Part shown: in pieces, positions 44,949 through 52,892 of the stretch
Numbering within the stretch: position 1 is the first letter of the stretch
Layout: each line of letters begins with the position of its first letter
Origin: Myxococcales bacterium
Lineage (GTDB): Bacteria; Myxococcota_A; Bradymonadia; UBA7976; UBA1532
Reading direction: 5' to 3'
Length of the DNA: 64,000 bases
NCBI GenBank assembly: GCA_020633555.1
Contig: JACKDL010000004.1
Coordinates: forward strand, 214,638 to 278,637
Translations under genes and position numbers: made by a program
Notes under the pieces: generated by a model
Told to the model about the DNA's origin: nothing
Seen by the model: the letters and a program-made list of their open reading frames with translations, nothing else
Database searches by the model: none

Positions 44949-45469
44949 ATGTCCGCGAAGGCGAGTGACAGGCTCAGGGCGTCCAGCGGCAGGCGGCCAC
45001 TCTCCAGATCCCGGCGCAGCCAGGCGTCACCTTGGCGCGTGTGCAGCGTGATGTGCTGGGCCGTGGAGTCCACCAGGACATACGCCTGAAGGCTCGGCAG
45101 TCGCCGGTAGTGCTCGAACTTGGCGCCGCGGTCGTAGCTGGCCGTGCTGGGGGACAGCACCTCGAAGACCACGACCGGGTTGGTCACCGCTTCGGGGTCG
45201 GGCTCAGCGAACTGAAAGTCCCCACACACCACGGTCAGATCGGGCAGCAGCAGGCTGTCGGTCAGCTCGACGTAGACCTTCTGGTCGCTGTTGGTCGGCC
45301 GGCACGGTCGGCCCCGCAAGGCGGCAAACAGCAGGCCGTTCAGGTTGACGGCGATGGCGGCGTGGCGCGCCGTCCCGCCGGCCATGGCGTAGGGCTCGCC
45401 GTTCACGAACTCGAACTTCTGGTCGGGCGCCTGCGCCTTCTCCCAGGCCAGGAACTCCGCCAGGGTCAT
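44924..45469 (-). CDS. Uma2 family (PD-(D/E)xK) endonuclease-like protein
   Basis: 181 residues, normal for Uma2. Active-site candidates are E20 (KFEFVNGE), D77 (LLPDLTVV), E103 (VFEVLSPST) and K117 (GAKFEHY), matching the restriction-endonuclease-like fold. Begins MTLAEFLAWEKAQAPDQKFEF, a typical opening. GGAGG lies about 10 bases ahead of the ATG. Uma2 proteins are abundant in cyanobacteria and some other genomes, often as isolated, mobile-looking genes of unknown role. Here it neighbours a toxin-antitoxin pair in a patch of lower G+C, consistent with horizontal gain. Confidence 0.88.
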   Translation of the reverse strand: MTLAEFLAWEKAQAPDQKFEFVNGEPYAMAGGTARHAAIAVNLNGLLFAALRGRPCRPTNSDQKVYVELTDSLLLPDLTVVCGDFQFAEPDPEAVTNPVVVFEVLSPSTASYDRGAKFEHYRRLPSLQAYVLVDSTAQHITLHTRQGDAWLRRDLESGRLPLDALSLSLAFADIYDLAGVG

Positions 45470-45499
45470 CCGTTCCGGTCCTCCAAGGCTGACCGACGG

Positions 45500-45508
45500 A
45501 GTATAGCA
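45500..45508 (-). promoter_or_regulatory. Extended -10 promoter for the Uma2 gene
   Basis: Minus-strand TGCTATACT (TG-n-TATACT, 5/6 to consensus) lies about 30 bases before the ATG at 45469. No clear -35 is seen, as expected for an extended -10 element. Confidence 0.5.
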
Positions 45509-45529
45509 GCGGCCGGATGTTGGCGCCGG

Positions 45530-47428
45530 TCAGCGGCGGCGGCGGAACACCAGGGGCAGGGCGAGCAGCAGCAGCGCCCACGGCGCCGCGGGGCCGCGGC
45601 CGGGCCGCGTGGTGCAGCCGGTGCCGCCGAAGCGCTCCCCGGTGACGGCGGGGCGGGCGGCGTCGGGCTGGCCGGCGTCCACGGGGGGGGCCACGCCGTC
45701 GTCGGGGATGGTCACGCCGCCTTGGTCGGGGCGGGGGCCCAGCTCGGCCTCGGTGACGGCCTGATCGGGGTCGGTGCCCAGGTCTGGCGCGGTGCCCAGG
45801 TCGGGATCGACCGCCGCCATGTCGGGGTCGTCTGGCCCCGCGTCCACCTCGGGCACGCCCATGTCGGGGTCCTGCACGGGCATGTCCGGCACGGGCTGGC
45901 TCAGGATGCCGATCATCCACTCCACGCTCTGGTTCTCGCCCCGGCTGTACTTGGCGGCCAGGCGCTCGTCGTACAGGCCTCCGGCGGTTTCGGCGTCGCC
46001 GTAGAAGTCGGCGGCCAGCACGCCCGCGGCGATGAGCTCGGCGTGGTTCAGGCCCTGGAACAGGTGGGCCTCGGCCACCCGGGCGCCGGCCAGGGTCAGG
46101 CCGGAGTCGTCCAGGGCGCTGGCCACGAACAGCAGGCCGTCGCTGGGGCCCGAGATCTCGCCCAGGAAGGCGGTGCCGGCGAACAGGCGGGGCAGGTCGT
46201 CGGCGAAGGCCTCGGCGTACCAGGGGAACAGGCCGCCCAGCCAGTCCTCCACCAGGCCCTCCCAGGTCATGCGGCGCTCGGCGGCGTCGGCGTCGCCCCA
46301 GAAGCCCTGCAGCAGCTCGGCGCCCAGGGCGCCCACGCTGAGGATGGGGTTGCCGCCCGCGGCCAGGTACAGCTCGACGTCGGGGTGCACCCCCCGCGCC
46401 TGCAGGGCGCCCACCACGTCGTTGGCCTCGTCGATGGCCGCCTGGATGCCCGGCGAGTACGAGTAGAAGCCCAGCCCGCCGTAGTAGGTGGTGAACCAGT
46501 CCTGCTGGACGGCGTAGGCGCCCAGGCTGGGGTTGCTGCCGGGCAGGCCGTGCAGGTCGCTCAGATCGGCCAGGAGCTGCCGCTGGCCGGGGAAGTGGTC
46601 GCCGCCCTCCTGGAACACGCTGATGGGGCCCCAGTCGTCGGCCACCAGCAGGTTGGCGCTGGTGAAGGGGTAGTAGGTGGTCCACGAGGTGGGGGCGTCC
46701 AGGGGCTCGTCCTGCAGGGCGAACAGGTTCTGGGCGGGCCAGCGGAACACGGTGTCCAGGCCGGCGTGGGGGCTGCCCACGAAGATCAGCCGGCCCACGT
46801 CGCCGCGGTAGCGGGTGCCGTGCTCGTGGTAGGCGAGGTGCACCGCCGCCCAGTCGGCGTCGGCGGTGTTGCTCACGTAGATCCGCGCCGCCTGGCCGCC
46901 CTTGCTGTAGGCGACCAGGTCCACCTTCACGCCGCGGTGGCGGGCCTGGGCCAGGGCCACCACGTTGGCCACCTGCTCGGCCTGCAGGAAGTTGTCGCCG
47001 TGGCGGTGGGCGAAGGTGGGCGCGTAGACGTGGAAGCCCGCGCGGCTCAGGCTCACGGCCAGGAAGCTCATGCTGCGCAGGGCGTTGTCGCCGGCGCCGG
47101 TCACCAGCACCACCGGGCGGGTCATCACCGGCACCAGCGGGGCGGGTGGGTAGTAGTGCACCACCACGTCGCGGCTGTGGGGGCTGGGATCGCCGAAGCA
47201 GTCGGCCACCAGGCGCCCGCCGGTGATGTCGTCGGCGGCGGCGGTCCACTCGGTCTGGGGCAGGAAGGCCTCTTGCGTGAACAGCCCGTCCGCGCCGTCG
47301 CGGTACAGCCAGGTCTGCCAGCGCAGGGGGCGCAGATCGCCGCACTCGGCCACCTGCTCGAACTGGGGCGAGGCCAGCAGCGGGGGCGCCGCCAGCAGCA
47401 GGGCCAGGACCAGGGTGAACCCGTTCAT
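45530..47428 (-). CDS. Exported lipase-like alpha/beta hydrolase with MYXO-CTERM-like tail; candidate extracellular PHA depolymerase
   Basis: 632 residues. Signal peptide (MNGFTLVLALLLAAPPLLA), then an alpha/beta-hydrolase domain with PVVLVTGAGDNALRSMS (oxyanion region) and the nucleophile elbow VAYSKGGQA (Ser175), i.e. AxSxGG in place of the common GxSxG, as in class-2 lipases and PhaZ7-type polyhydroxybutyrate depolymerases. After ~residue 500 comes an Asp/Pro linker (MGVPEVDAGPDDPDMA...), then GGTGCTTRPG, a hydrophobic helix and FRRRR: a surface-sorting tail. The ATG overlaps the stop of phaR (ATGA), so it is made with a PHA regulator. The substrate is inferred from context: lipid or extracellular polyester. 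Confidence 0.8.
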   Translation of the reverse strand: MNGFTLVLALLLAAPPLLASPQFEQVAECGDLRPLRWQTWLYRDGADGLFTQEAFLPQTEWTAAADDITGGRLVADCFGDPSPHSRDVVVHYYPPAPLVPVMTRPVVLVTGAGDNALRSMSFLAVSLSRAGFHVYAPTFAHRHGDNFLQAEQVANVVALAQARHRGVKVDLVAYSKGGQAARIYVSNTADADWAAVHLAYHEHGTRYRGDVGRLIFVGSPHAGLDTVFRWPAQNLFALQDEPLDAPTSWTTYYPFTSANLLVADDWGPISVFQEGGDHFPGQRQLLADLSDLHGLPGSNPSLGAYAVQQDWFTTYYGGLGFYSYSPGIQAAIDEANDVVGALQARGVHPDVELYLAAGGNPILSVGALGAELLQGFWGDADAAERRMTWEGLVEDWLGGLFPWYAEAFADDLPRLFAGTAFLGEISGPSDGLLFVASALDDSGLTLAGARVAEAHLFQGLNHAELIAAGVLAADFYGDAETAGGLYDERLAAKYSRGENQSVEWMIGILSQPVPDMPVQDPDMGVPEVDAGPDDPDMAAVDPDLGTAPDLGTDPDQAVTEAELGPRPDQGGVTIPDDGVAPPVDAGQPDAARPAVTGERFGGTGCTTRPGRGPAAPWALLLLALPLVFRRRR

Positions 47429-47868
47429 CCCTCACCCTCCGGGGGCTTCTCGCCGCCCTTCGGCTTCAGCAGGCGGGTCAGTCCGCCCAGCAATTCCGCA
47501 GGGTTGGGGGCCATGCGCCGCATGAGATCCAGGTTCTCCTTCATGGCCTTCTGGGCCACGGCGAAGCTCGACAGGCTCATGCCCAGGTAGTGGCCGAACA
47601 GCCGCATCAGGCTCTTGTCCTCGATCTCGATGACCGTCTGCAGGAAGTCCTCGGGCAGGAAGTCCAGCTTGAAGGCGTGGGCGTCGGTCAGCAGCACCTG
47701 CACCATGGTGCGCCGGGTGAGGTCGTCGCCCGTCTTGGCGTCCACCACCTTCACCCGGCGGCCGCTGGCCAGGTCACCGGCCAGATCGTCCAGGGTGATG
47801 TAGGCGCTGCGCCCCGTGTCGTACAGGCGGCGGTTGGCGTAGCGCTTGATGAGTACCGGCTGGACCAC
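47425..47868 (-). CDS. phaR: PhaR, polyhydroxyalkanoate accumulation regulator
   Basis: 147 residues. It carries the PHB/PHA accumulation regulator DNA-binding domain IKRYANRRLYDTGRSAYITL at the very N-terminus, then VKVVDAKTGDDLTRRTMVQVLL, the polymer-binding/accumulation domain region, and a charged tail. In Cupriavidus and Paracoccus the protein represses phasin genes and is released when it binds nascent PHA granules. GTG 47868 is preferred, with GGGAGG 4 bases ahead, since known PhaR proteins begin just before the DNA-binding motif; a GTG at 47940 would add 24 unlike residues. Coupled to the downstream lipase gene. Confidence 0.92.
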   Translation of the reverse strand: MVQPVLIKRYANRRLYDTGRSAYITLDDLAGDLASGRRVKVVDAKTGDDLTRRTMVQVLLTDAHAFKLDFLPEDFLQTVIEIEDKSLMRLFGHYLGMSLSSFAVAQKAMKENLDLMRRMAPNPAELLGGLTRLLKPKGGEKPPEGEG

Positions 47869-47936
47869 GGGGCCTCCCTCTCCAGGCCGGCCAGCATGGT
47901 CATCCAGGCCGGCCCGCGCAAATCGATCCAGGACGC

Positions 47937-48908
47937 TCACTCGGCCGCCCCGGCGGCGGCCAGGGCCTCCAGGATCAGGCCGTTGATGGCGGCCGGGTCC
48001 TCCACCTGCAGCATGTGGCCCAGGCCGGGCAGCACCACCACCTTGGCCCGCGGCAGCAGGCGCCTGGCCTTGTCCGCCACGCTCTCGGGGTCGTCGCCGT
48101 GCAGGATGGGGTTGGGGATCAGGCCGTCCTGGGCGCCGAACACCACGGTCACCGGGATCTGCAGGCTCGCCAGCCGGTCGGCCACGTGCTCATCGAGCAT
48201 GCCGTGGATGCTGGCCACCACCGCGTGCAGGTAGGCGTCGAAGTCGGCGGCGCGCTTCACCCGCACCCGCTCCTCCAGGTGGTGCTCGGCGTCCTTCGTC
48301 CACTTGCCGAACACGTTCTTCTTGTAGTGCTCGCGGAGCTGCTGCTCGTCGCGGGCCTTGAAGGCGGCGACGGTGCTCACCTGCTTCAGCCAGCGGGCCT
48401 CGCCCTTGGTGAACGTCTCGATGCCCGCAGGGGCCAGCAGCACCAGCGCCTTGACCCGCTCGGGCCAGGCCAACGCCAGGGTGAGCGCGATCTGGCCGCC
48501 CATGCTGTGGCCCACCACGGTCACCGGCTTCTCCACGCCCAGGTGGTCCAGCAGCGCCACCAGCCGCCGGGCCTGGGCGGTCATGCCGTAGTGCTCGCCG
48601 GGCGGCTTGGCCGAGCGCCCGTGGCCCATGAGATCGGGCACGATCACCTGGTGCTCGGCGGCCAGGATGTCGGGCAGGTTGGCGTTCCAGTAGCCGGCGT
48701 GCTCGCCCAGGCCGTGCAGGAACAGCACGGGGTCGCCCAGGCCGGCCTGGTACACCACGGTCTTGTGGCCGGCGATCTCGGCCTCGCCCATCAGCCCGGG
48801 GCGGCTGAGCTGGTCGAACTGCAGGGTGTCCATGGCCTCGTACTTCCCGGTCACGCAGCCGAGCAGGGTCAACGCCACCCCCAGGAGGGCACCTGATCGC
48901 GAACCCAT
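47937..48908 (-). CDS. Alpha/beta-hydrolase lipoprotein
   Basis: 323 residues. Lipobox LLGC (MGSRSGALLGVALTLLGC), so it is predicted outside the cytoplasm on a membrane. Complete alpha/beta-hydrolase domain: VLFLHGLGEHAGYWNANLPDIL, nucleophile VVGHSMGGQIA (Ser near 134), acid in FGAQDGLIPN and catalytic His in PGLGHMLQVEDP. The ATG overlaps the upstream beta-barrel gene's stop (TGATG). With PHA genes on both sides it may process esters or hydroxyacid oligomers at the cell surface (inference). Confidence 0.85.
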   Translation of the reverse strand: MGSRSGALLGVALTLLGCVTGKYEAMDTLQFDQLSRPGLMGEAEIAGHKTVVYQAGLGDPVLFLHGLGEHAGYWNANLPDILAAEHQVIVPDLMGHGRSAKPPGEHYGMTAQARRLVALLDHLGVEKPVTVVGHSMGGQIALTLALAWPERVKALVLLAPAGIETFTKGEARWLKQVSTVAAFKARDEQQLREHYKKNVFGKWTKDAEHHLEERVRVKRAADFDAYLHAVVASIHGMLDEHVADRLASLQIPVTVVFGAQDGLIPNPILHGDDPESVADKARRLLPRAKVVVLPGLGHMLQVEDPAAINGLILEALAAAGAAE

Positions 48909-50509
48909 CAGAAGTGCACCCAGGTCAGCGAAAGGTAGGTGGTCCAGGGCCGGCTCTCGGGCAGCGGATCCTCGGTCACCCGCCCCTCGAGGAACTTGCC
49001 CAGCCGAACCACGGCGGCGTGGGCGCCGAACCACAGGAAGGGCATGGGGCGGTACAGCAGCTCGGCGTTGCCCTCGACGCCGATGAAGCGGTCGGTGCCC
49101 GCCTCGACGGCGGCGGCCTGGGCGGTGGCCAGGCCCAGCTTCAGGTTGAGCTGGTCGGCCACCAGATCCACCGAGCCGTTCAGGAAGGCCGCCATCACCC
49201 CGTGGCCCAGGTTGGCCGGGTCGTACACCACGGCCACCTGCCGGTTCACCGAGCGGATGTCGGGGAACAGCAGCAGGCTGCGGTGGGTGCCGTGCAGGGC
49301 GCCGGGGATGCCGTAGTTGTTGCCCGTGACCACGCTGGACAGGGTGCGGTCCTGCGGGCTGTCGTCGCCGGTGGCGTACAGCAGCTCCAGGCTCAGCAGG
49401 TCGCCGTTGGTGCGGCCCCAGCGCCAGGCGGCCTCCAGATCCACCAGAAAGCCCAGCAGATCCGCGGGGGTGTCGTCGAAGGCCGGCGTGGGGCAGGGCA
49501 CGCGGGCGCCCTCGGCGCGGCAGGGGCCGGGCACCACCTCGAAGCTGCCGAAGTTGGCCACGGCGAAGCCGCTGACAGTGAGCGGGCCGCCCGCCAGCCA
49601 CCGGTTGTAGCTGGCGTCCAGGCCCACGTAGAACAGGTCGCCCTGGGCCAGATCGGGCGACAGGCGCAGGGGCGCGGCGCCGTTGTAGTCGCCCAGCGGG
49701 CTGCCCGGGCCGGCGCCCAGCGCGCTGCCCACGCCCCGCGAGCGGTCGCGCAGGTACCACAGGTGCAGCCCCACCTGGGTGGCGTCGCTCACGCCCACCT
49801 CGGCGTCGGCCATCAGGAGCTGCACGTCGTCGTCCTTGTCGGACTGGTTCAGGTACAGGTCGAACCAGCTCACGCGGCCCACCAGCCGCCGGTGCAGCTT
49901 GCCAAACAGGCTCACGCCCGCGGCGTCGGTGCCCCAGAAGGTCAGGTGGGTGCCGCCGTGCATGAGGGTGTCGGGGAACACCGTGGTGGGGTCGTGGGCG
50001 CTGTCGGCCAGCGGCTGCAGGCCCACCACCAGGTTCAGGCCCTTGATGAGCTCGATGTCGGCAGCCAGGCGCTTGGTCTGCAGGTTCACCGTGTCGCCGT
50101 TGATGGCGGCCCCGGCGTTGCCCCGGCTGGTGTTGCTGGCGTCGCCGAAGGTGAAGTCGATCTCGAAGGCCGCCTTCAGCTTCGCCCGGCCGTCCAGCAG
50201 CGTGGGCTTGTAGGTGAAGAAGCCCAGGTAGCGCTGCTCCACGTAGCTCAGGCCGTCGTCGTCGGTGGTGGTGCCGTTGGGCCCGTACAGCCGCCCGGTG
50301 AGCAGGCCGTCCACCAGGTCGCTGGTGCTCTTGACGTTGGTGCGGGTGGCCCGGCTGAAGAACACCCCCACGTAGGTCAGCGCGCTGGGCTCGTCGTCGC
50401 CGATCTGCCAGGTGGCCGGGGTCATGGGCGGGGGCGGAAGATCGGCCTTCGGCGTCTTCGGCGTGGGCGCGGCCAGCAGCGCCAGCAGCGGCAAGAGCGT
50501 GGGCGTCAC
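48908..50509 (-). CDS. Outer-membrane beta-barrel protein
   Basis: 533 residues from a GTG overlapping the upstream stop (GTGA), with GGAGG 5 bases ahead. Signal peptide (LLPLLALLAAPTP). The rest shows alternating hydrophobic strands with aromatic girdles (LTYVGVFFSRAT, LDASYNRWLAGGPLTVSGFAVANFGSF) and ends LSLTWVHF, with the terminal Phe needed for BAM-dependent insertion. About 16-18 strands fit the length. It resembles porins of the alginate-export/FadL-size class without clear motif. Set in the PHA locus between two surface lipoproteins; it could admit hydrophobic acids or oligomers. Confidence 0.78.
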   Translation of the reverse strand: MTPTLLPLLALLAAPTPKTPKADLPPPPMTPATWQIGDDEPSALTYVGVFFSRATRTNVKSTSDLVDGLLTGRLYGPNGTTTDDDGLSYVEQRYLGFFTYKPTLLDGRAKLKAAFEIDFTFGDASNTSRGNAGAAINGDTVNLQTKRLAADIELIKGLNLVVGLQPLADSAHDPTTVFPDTLMHGGTHLTFWGTDAAGVSLFGKLHRRLVGRVSWFDLYLNQSDKDDDVQLLMADAEVGVSDATQVGLHLWYLRDRSRGVGSALGAGPGSPLGDYNGAAPLRLSPDLAQGDLFYVGLDASYNRWLAGGPLTVSGFAVANFGSFEVVPGPCRAEGARVPCPTPAFDDTPADLLGFLVDLEAAWRWGRTNGDLLSLELLYATGDDSPQDRTLSSVVTGNNYGIPGALHGTHRSLLLFPDIRSVNRQVAVVYDPANLGHGVMAAFLNGSVDLVADQLNLKLGLATAQAAAVEAGTDRFIGVEGNAELLYRPMPFLWFGAHAAVVRLGKFLEGRVTEDPLPESRPWTTYLSLTWVHF

Positions 50510-51198
50510 CGCACCCTCCGGTAGATCTGGATGTTGTCGTCGCCGAACTGACCGTTGCTGGTGCTGCCGAAGCCGTTGGCAGGCGGGGTGGCGCCCAGGC
50601 CGGGATCGGTCTCCACCACCTCGTAGGTCAGGGTGTCGCCCTGCACCTGCCAGATGCCCTCGCTGGTGGCGGCATAGGGCTCGGTCTGGGTGAGCACGAT
50701 GCTCGGCGGGCGGTCGCCCTCGTCCACCTGGTAGCGGCCGGTGAGCACGATCTGCTGGCCGTCGGCGTTCACGGCCACCACGTCGAAGGCGCCCGCGGCG
50801 GTGAAGGTGGCGTCCAGCCGGCGCAGGTTGCCGGGCGCGCCCGACAGCAGGGGGGCCACGTCGGCGCCCTCGCTCACCCAGTCGCCCACGATGGCCGGGC
50901 CCTCCACCACGGCCATGTCCGGCGGCGGCGCCTGATCGGGCGGGGGGGCCGCGTCGGTCACCACCGCCTGGTCGCGCTCAACGCCATCATCGGGATCGGG
51001 CGGGGCGGCGTCCCGCCCGCCCTGGTCGGGCAGGGCCAGGTCGGCCCGCGGGCCGCGATCCAGGGCCACGCCTTCGTCGGCCTGGCCCACCCGGGCGTCT
51101 ACGGGGATCGCGGCGTCGCTGGTGTGGAAGTCGGGCTCGGCGGGGCAGCCGGTGAGGGCCGCAGCCAGCGCCACCAGGGTGGTCAGCCGCCCCTTCAT
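50506..51198 (-). CDS. Lipoprotein of unknown function in the PHA locus
   Basis: 230 residues. Signal peptide with lipobox ALTGC, then a ~75-residue linker made of Asp/Pro/Ala (DAAPPPDQAPPPDMAVV). The remaining ~130 residues form a lipocalin-like or beta-sandwich domain (IVGDWVSEGADVAPLL..., VLTGRYQVDEGDRPPSIVLTQTE..., IWQVQGDTLTYEVV) that recalls 'lipocalin-like' and DUF4923-type stress lipoproteins. Coupled by GTGA to the beta-barrel gene downstream. The ATG has no clear Shine-Dalgarno. Confidence 0.75.
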   Translation of the reverse strand: MKGRLTTLVALAAALTGCPAEPDFHTSDAAIPVDARVGQADEGVALDRGPRADLALPDQGGRDAAPPDPDDGVERDQAVVTDAAPPPDQAPPPDMAVVEGPAIVGDWVSEGADVAPLLSGAPGNLRRLDATFTAAGAFDVVAVNADGQQIVLTGRYQVDEGDRPPSIVLTQTEPYAATSEGIWQVQGDTLTYEVVETDPGLGATPPANGFGSTSNGQFGDDNIQIYRRVR

Positions 51199-51247
51199 GG
51201 GGCACACTGGCCTGCCGTCTTTCGCCGGCTTCGGCGGGCGAAGGAGT

Positions 51248-51303
51248 GGGGGGATCCGTCGATGCGCACGGTGAACAGTATGTAAACCACGACGGATCCC
51301 CCC
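51248..51303. repeat. Perfect 14-base inverted repeat with 28-base loop
   Basis: 51248-51261 (GGGGGGATCCGTCG) and 51290-51303 are exact reverse complements, and the loop is AT-richer than its surroundings. The structure lies between the acyl-CoA ligase stop and the next lipoprotein start. No T-run follows on either strand, so it is not a classic intrinsic terminator. An operator, an mRNA-stabilising hairpin, or a terminator of another type are all open. Confidence 0.55.
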
Positions 51304-51341
51304 GGCGATCTGGCGGGGGGCGCCGGGCCCCCGCTGCGAAG

Positions 51342-52865
51342 TCAGCGACCGTACAGCCGCTTCACCTCGGGCTTGATGACCTTGCCGCTGGCGTTCTTGG
51401 GCAGCGCCCCGTCGGCCAGCACGAAGCGCTTGGGCACCTTGAACTTCGCCAGGCTGCCCCGGCAGTGGGCCTCCAGGGCGGCCAGATCCACGGGGCGGCC
51501 CGGGCGCGGCACGATCACGGCCACGCCCACCTCGCCCCACTTGGCGTCGGCCTCGCCCACCACGGCCACCTCGTCCACGCCCTCGAAGCCCAGCACCACG
51601 TTCTCGATCTCGGCGGGGTACACGTTCTCGCCGCCGCTGATGAACATGTCCTTCTTGCGGCCGCTGATGCGGAAGAAGCCCTGGGCGTCGAACTGGGCGT
51701 AGTCGCCGGTGCGGAACCAGCCGTCGGGGTTGGCGGCGTGGCTGTTCTCGGGGTCGTCCCAGTAGCCCTGGCAGACGTGGGGGCCCGCCAGGCGCAGCTC
51801 GCCCACCTCGCCCACGCCCAGCATGCGGTCGGCCTCGTCGAAGACGGCGGCCTGGGCGTGCAGGATGGGCTGGCCCACGGTGCCGCGCTTCAAGTGGATC
51901 ATGTGGGGCGGCAGCGAGAAGCAGTTGGGCCCCACCTCGGTCATGCCGTAGCCCTGCCGGAAGGTGAACCCGCGATCCAGCCAGGCGTCCAGCAGGGGCT
52001 CCGGCGCCGCCGCGCCGCCGCTCAGCCAGGTGTGCACGCTGCTCAGGTCGTGGGTGTCGACGCCGGCGTCCAGGAGCATGTGGTACATGGTGGGCACGGC
52101 CACGGTGGCGGTGATGCGCTGCTGCTCGATGACCTTCAGGCTCAGCACCGGATCGAAGCCGCCCATGAGCACCACCGTGCCGCCCCGGTACAGGGTGGGG
52201 GTGGCCAGGCAGTTCAGCCCGCCCGTGTGGAAGAGGGGCAGGAAGGCCAGCACCCGGTCGTTGGGGTTCAGGTCGCAGGCGAACACCGTGTTCACCGCGT
52301 TCCAGAACACCTGCCGGTGGGGGACCATGACCCCCTTGGGCTTGCCGGTGGTGCCGCTGGTGTAGAGCAGCATGGCGAGCTGCTCCGGGCCGCGGCACTG
52401 GAAGTCGGGGGTGGCGCTGGCGCGCTGCAGCAGGTCCTCGTAGCGGTGGTCGCCGGCCCGGGCGGGCTCGCCCAGGGCCACGCCGCGGGTGCCCTGCCGC
52501 GTCTCCAGCAGGGCGCCGGCGGCCTCGCGGCTGGCCTGATCGTACACCAGCGCCTTGGGGTGGCAGCGGTCGACGATGTCGGCCAGCTCGGGCACCGCCA
52601 GGCGCCAGTTCAGGGGCGTGAAGGCCGCCCCCAGGCGCAGGCAGGCCACCACCAGCTCGAAGGTTTCGATGCCGTTGCGGGCGATGAGGGCCACCCGGTC
52701 ACCGGGCTGCACCCCCTGCGCCGCCAAGGCGTGGACCAGGCGCCACGCCCGCTCGTTGAGCTGGCCGTAGCGCAGCGTCCGGCCCGTCTCCACCTCGCTC
52801 AGCGCGATCCGCGACGGATCGGTGAGCGCCCACTGGGCGATGAAGTCCGAGTGTCCGGTGAGCAT
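51342..52865 (-). CDS. Acyl-CoA ligase (AMP-dependent synthetase family)
   Basis: 507 residues. The AMP-binding signature YTSGTTGKPKGV (near 167) is complete, followed by GYGMTEVGPN, GWFRTGDYAQFD and the C-terminal catalytic lysine region LPKNASGKVIKPEVKRL. The enzyme should activate a carboxylic acid as its CoA thioester via an acyl-adenylate. The chain length cannot be told; medium- or long-chain, or hydroxy-acids, would feed the adjacent PHA synthase. ATG 52865 has GGAGG 7 bases ahead. A 27-base gap to phaC implies one operon. A 7-bp GC stem (51319-51341 region) sits just behind the stop. Confidence 0.88.
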   Translation of the reverse strand: MLTGHSDFIAQWALTDPSRIALSEVETGRTLRYGQLNERAWRLVHALAAQGVQPGDRVALIARNGIETFELVVACLRLGAAFTPLNWRLAVPELADIVDRCHPKALVYDQASREAAGALLETRQGTRGVALGEPARAGDHRYEDLLQRASATPDFQCRGPEQLAMLLYTSGTTGKPKGVMVPHRQVFWNAVNTVFACDLNPNDRVLAFLPLFHTGGLNCLATPTLYRGGTVVLMGGFDPVLSLKVIEQQRITATVAVPTMYHMLLDAGVDTHDLSSVHTWLSGGAAAPEPLLDAWLDRGFTFRQGYGMTEVGPNCFSLPPHMIHLKRGTVGQPILHAQAAVFDEADRMLGVGEVGELRLAGPHVCQGYWDDPENSHAANPDGWFRTGDYAQFDAQGFFRISGRKKDMFISGGENVYPAEIENVVLGFEGVDEVAVVGEADAKWGEVGVAVIVPRPGRPVDLAALEAHCRGSLAKFKVPKRFVLADGALPKNASGKVIKPEVKRLYGR

Positions 52866-52892
52866 GGCGTGACCTCCCAATCCCCGCCCGGA

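Noticed and set aside
47425..47940. Longer PhaR with start at GTG 47940
   Set aside because: The extra 24 residues are unlike PhaR. GTG 47868 has a strong GGGAGG and puts the DNA-binding motif at the N-terminus as in known proteins.
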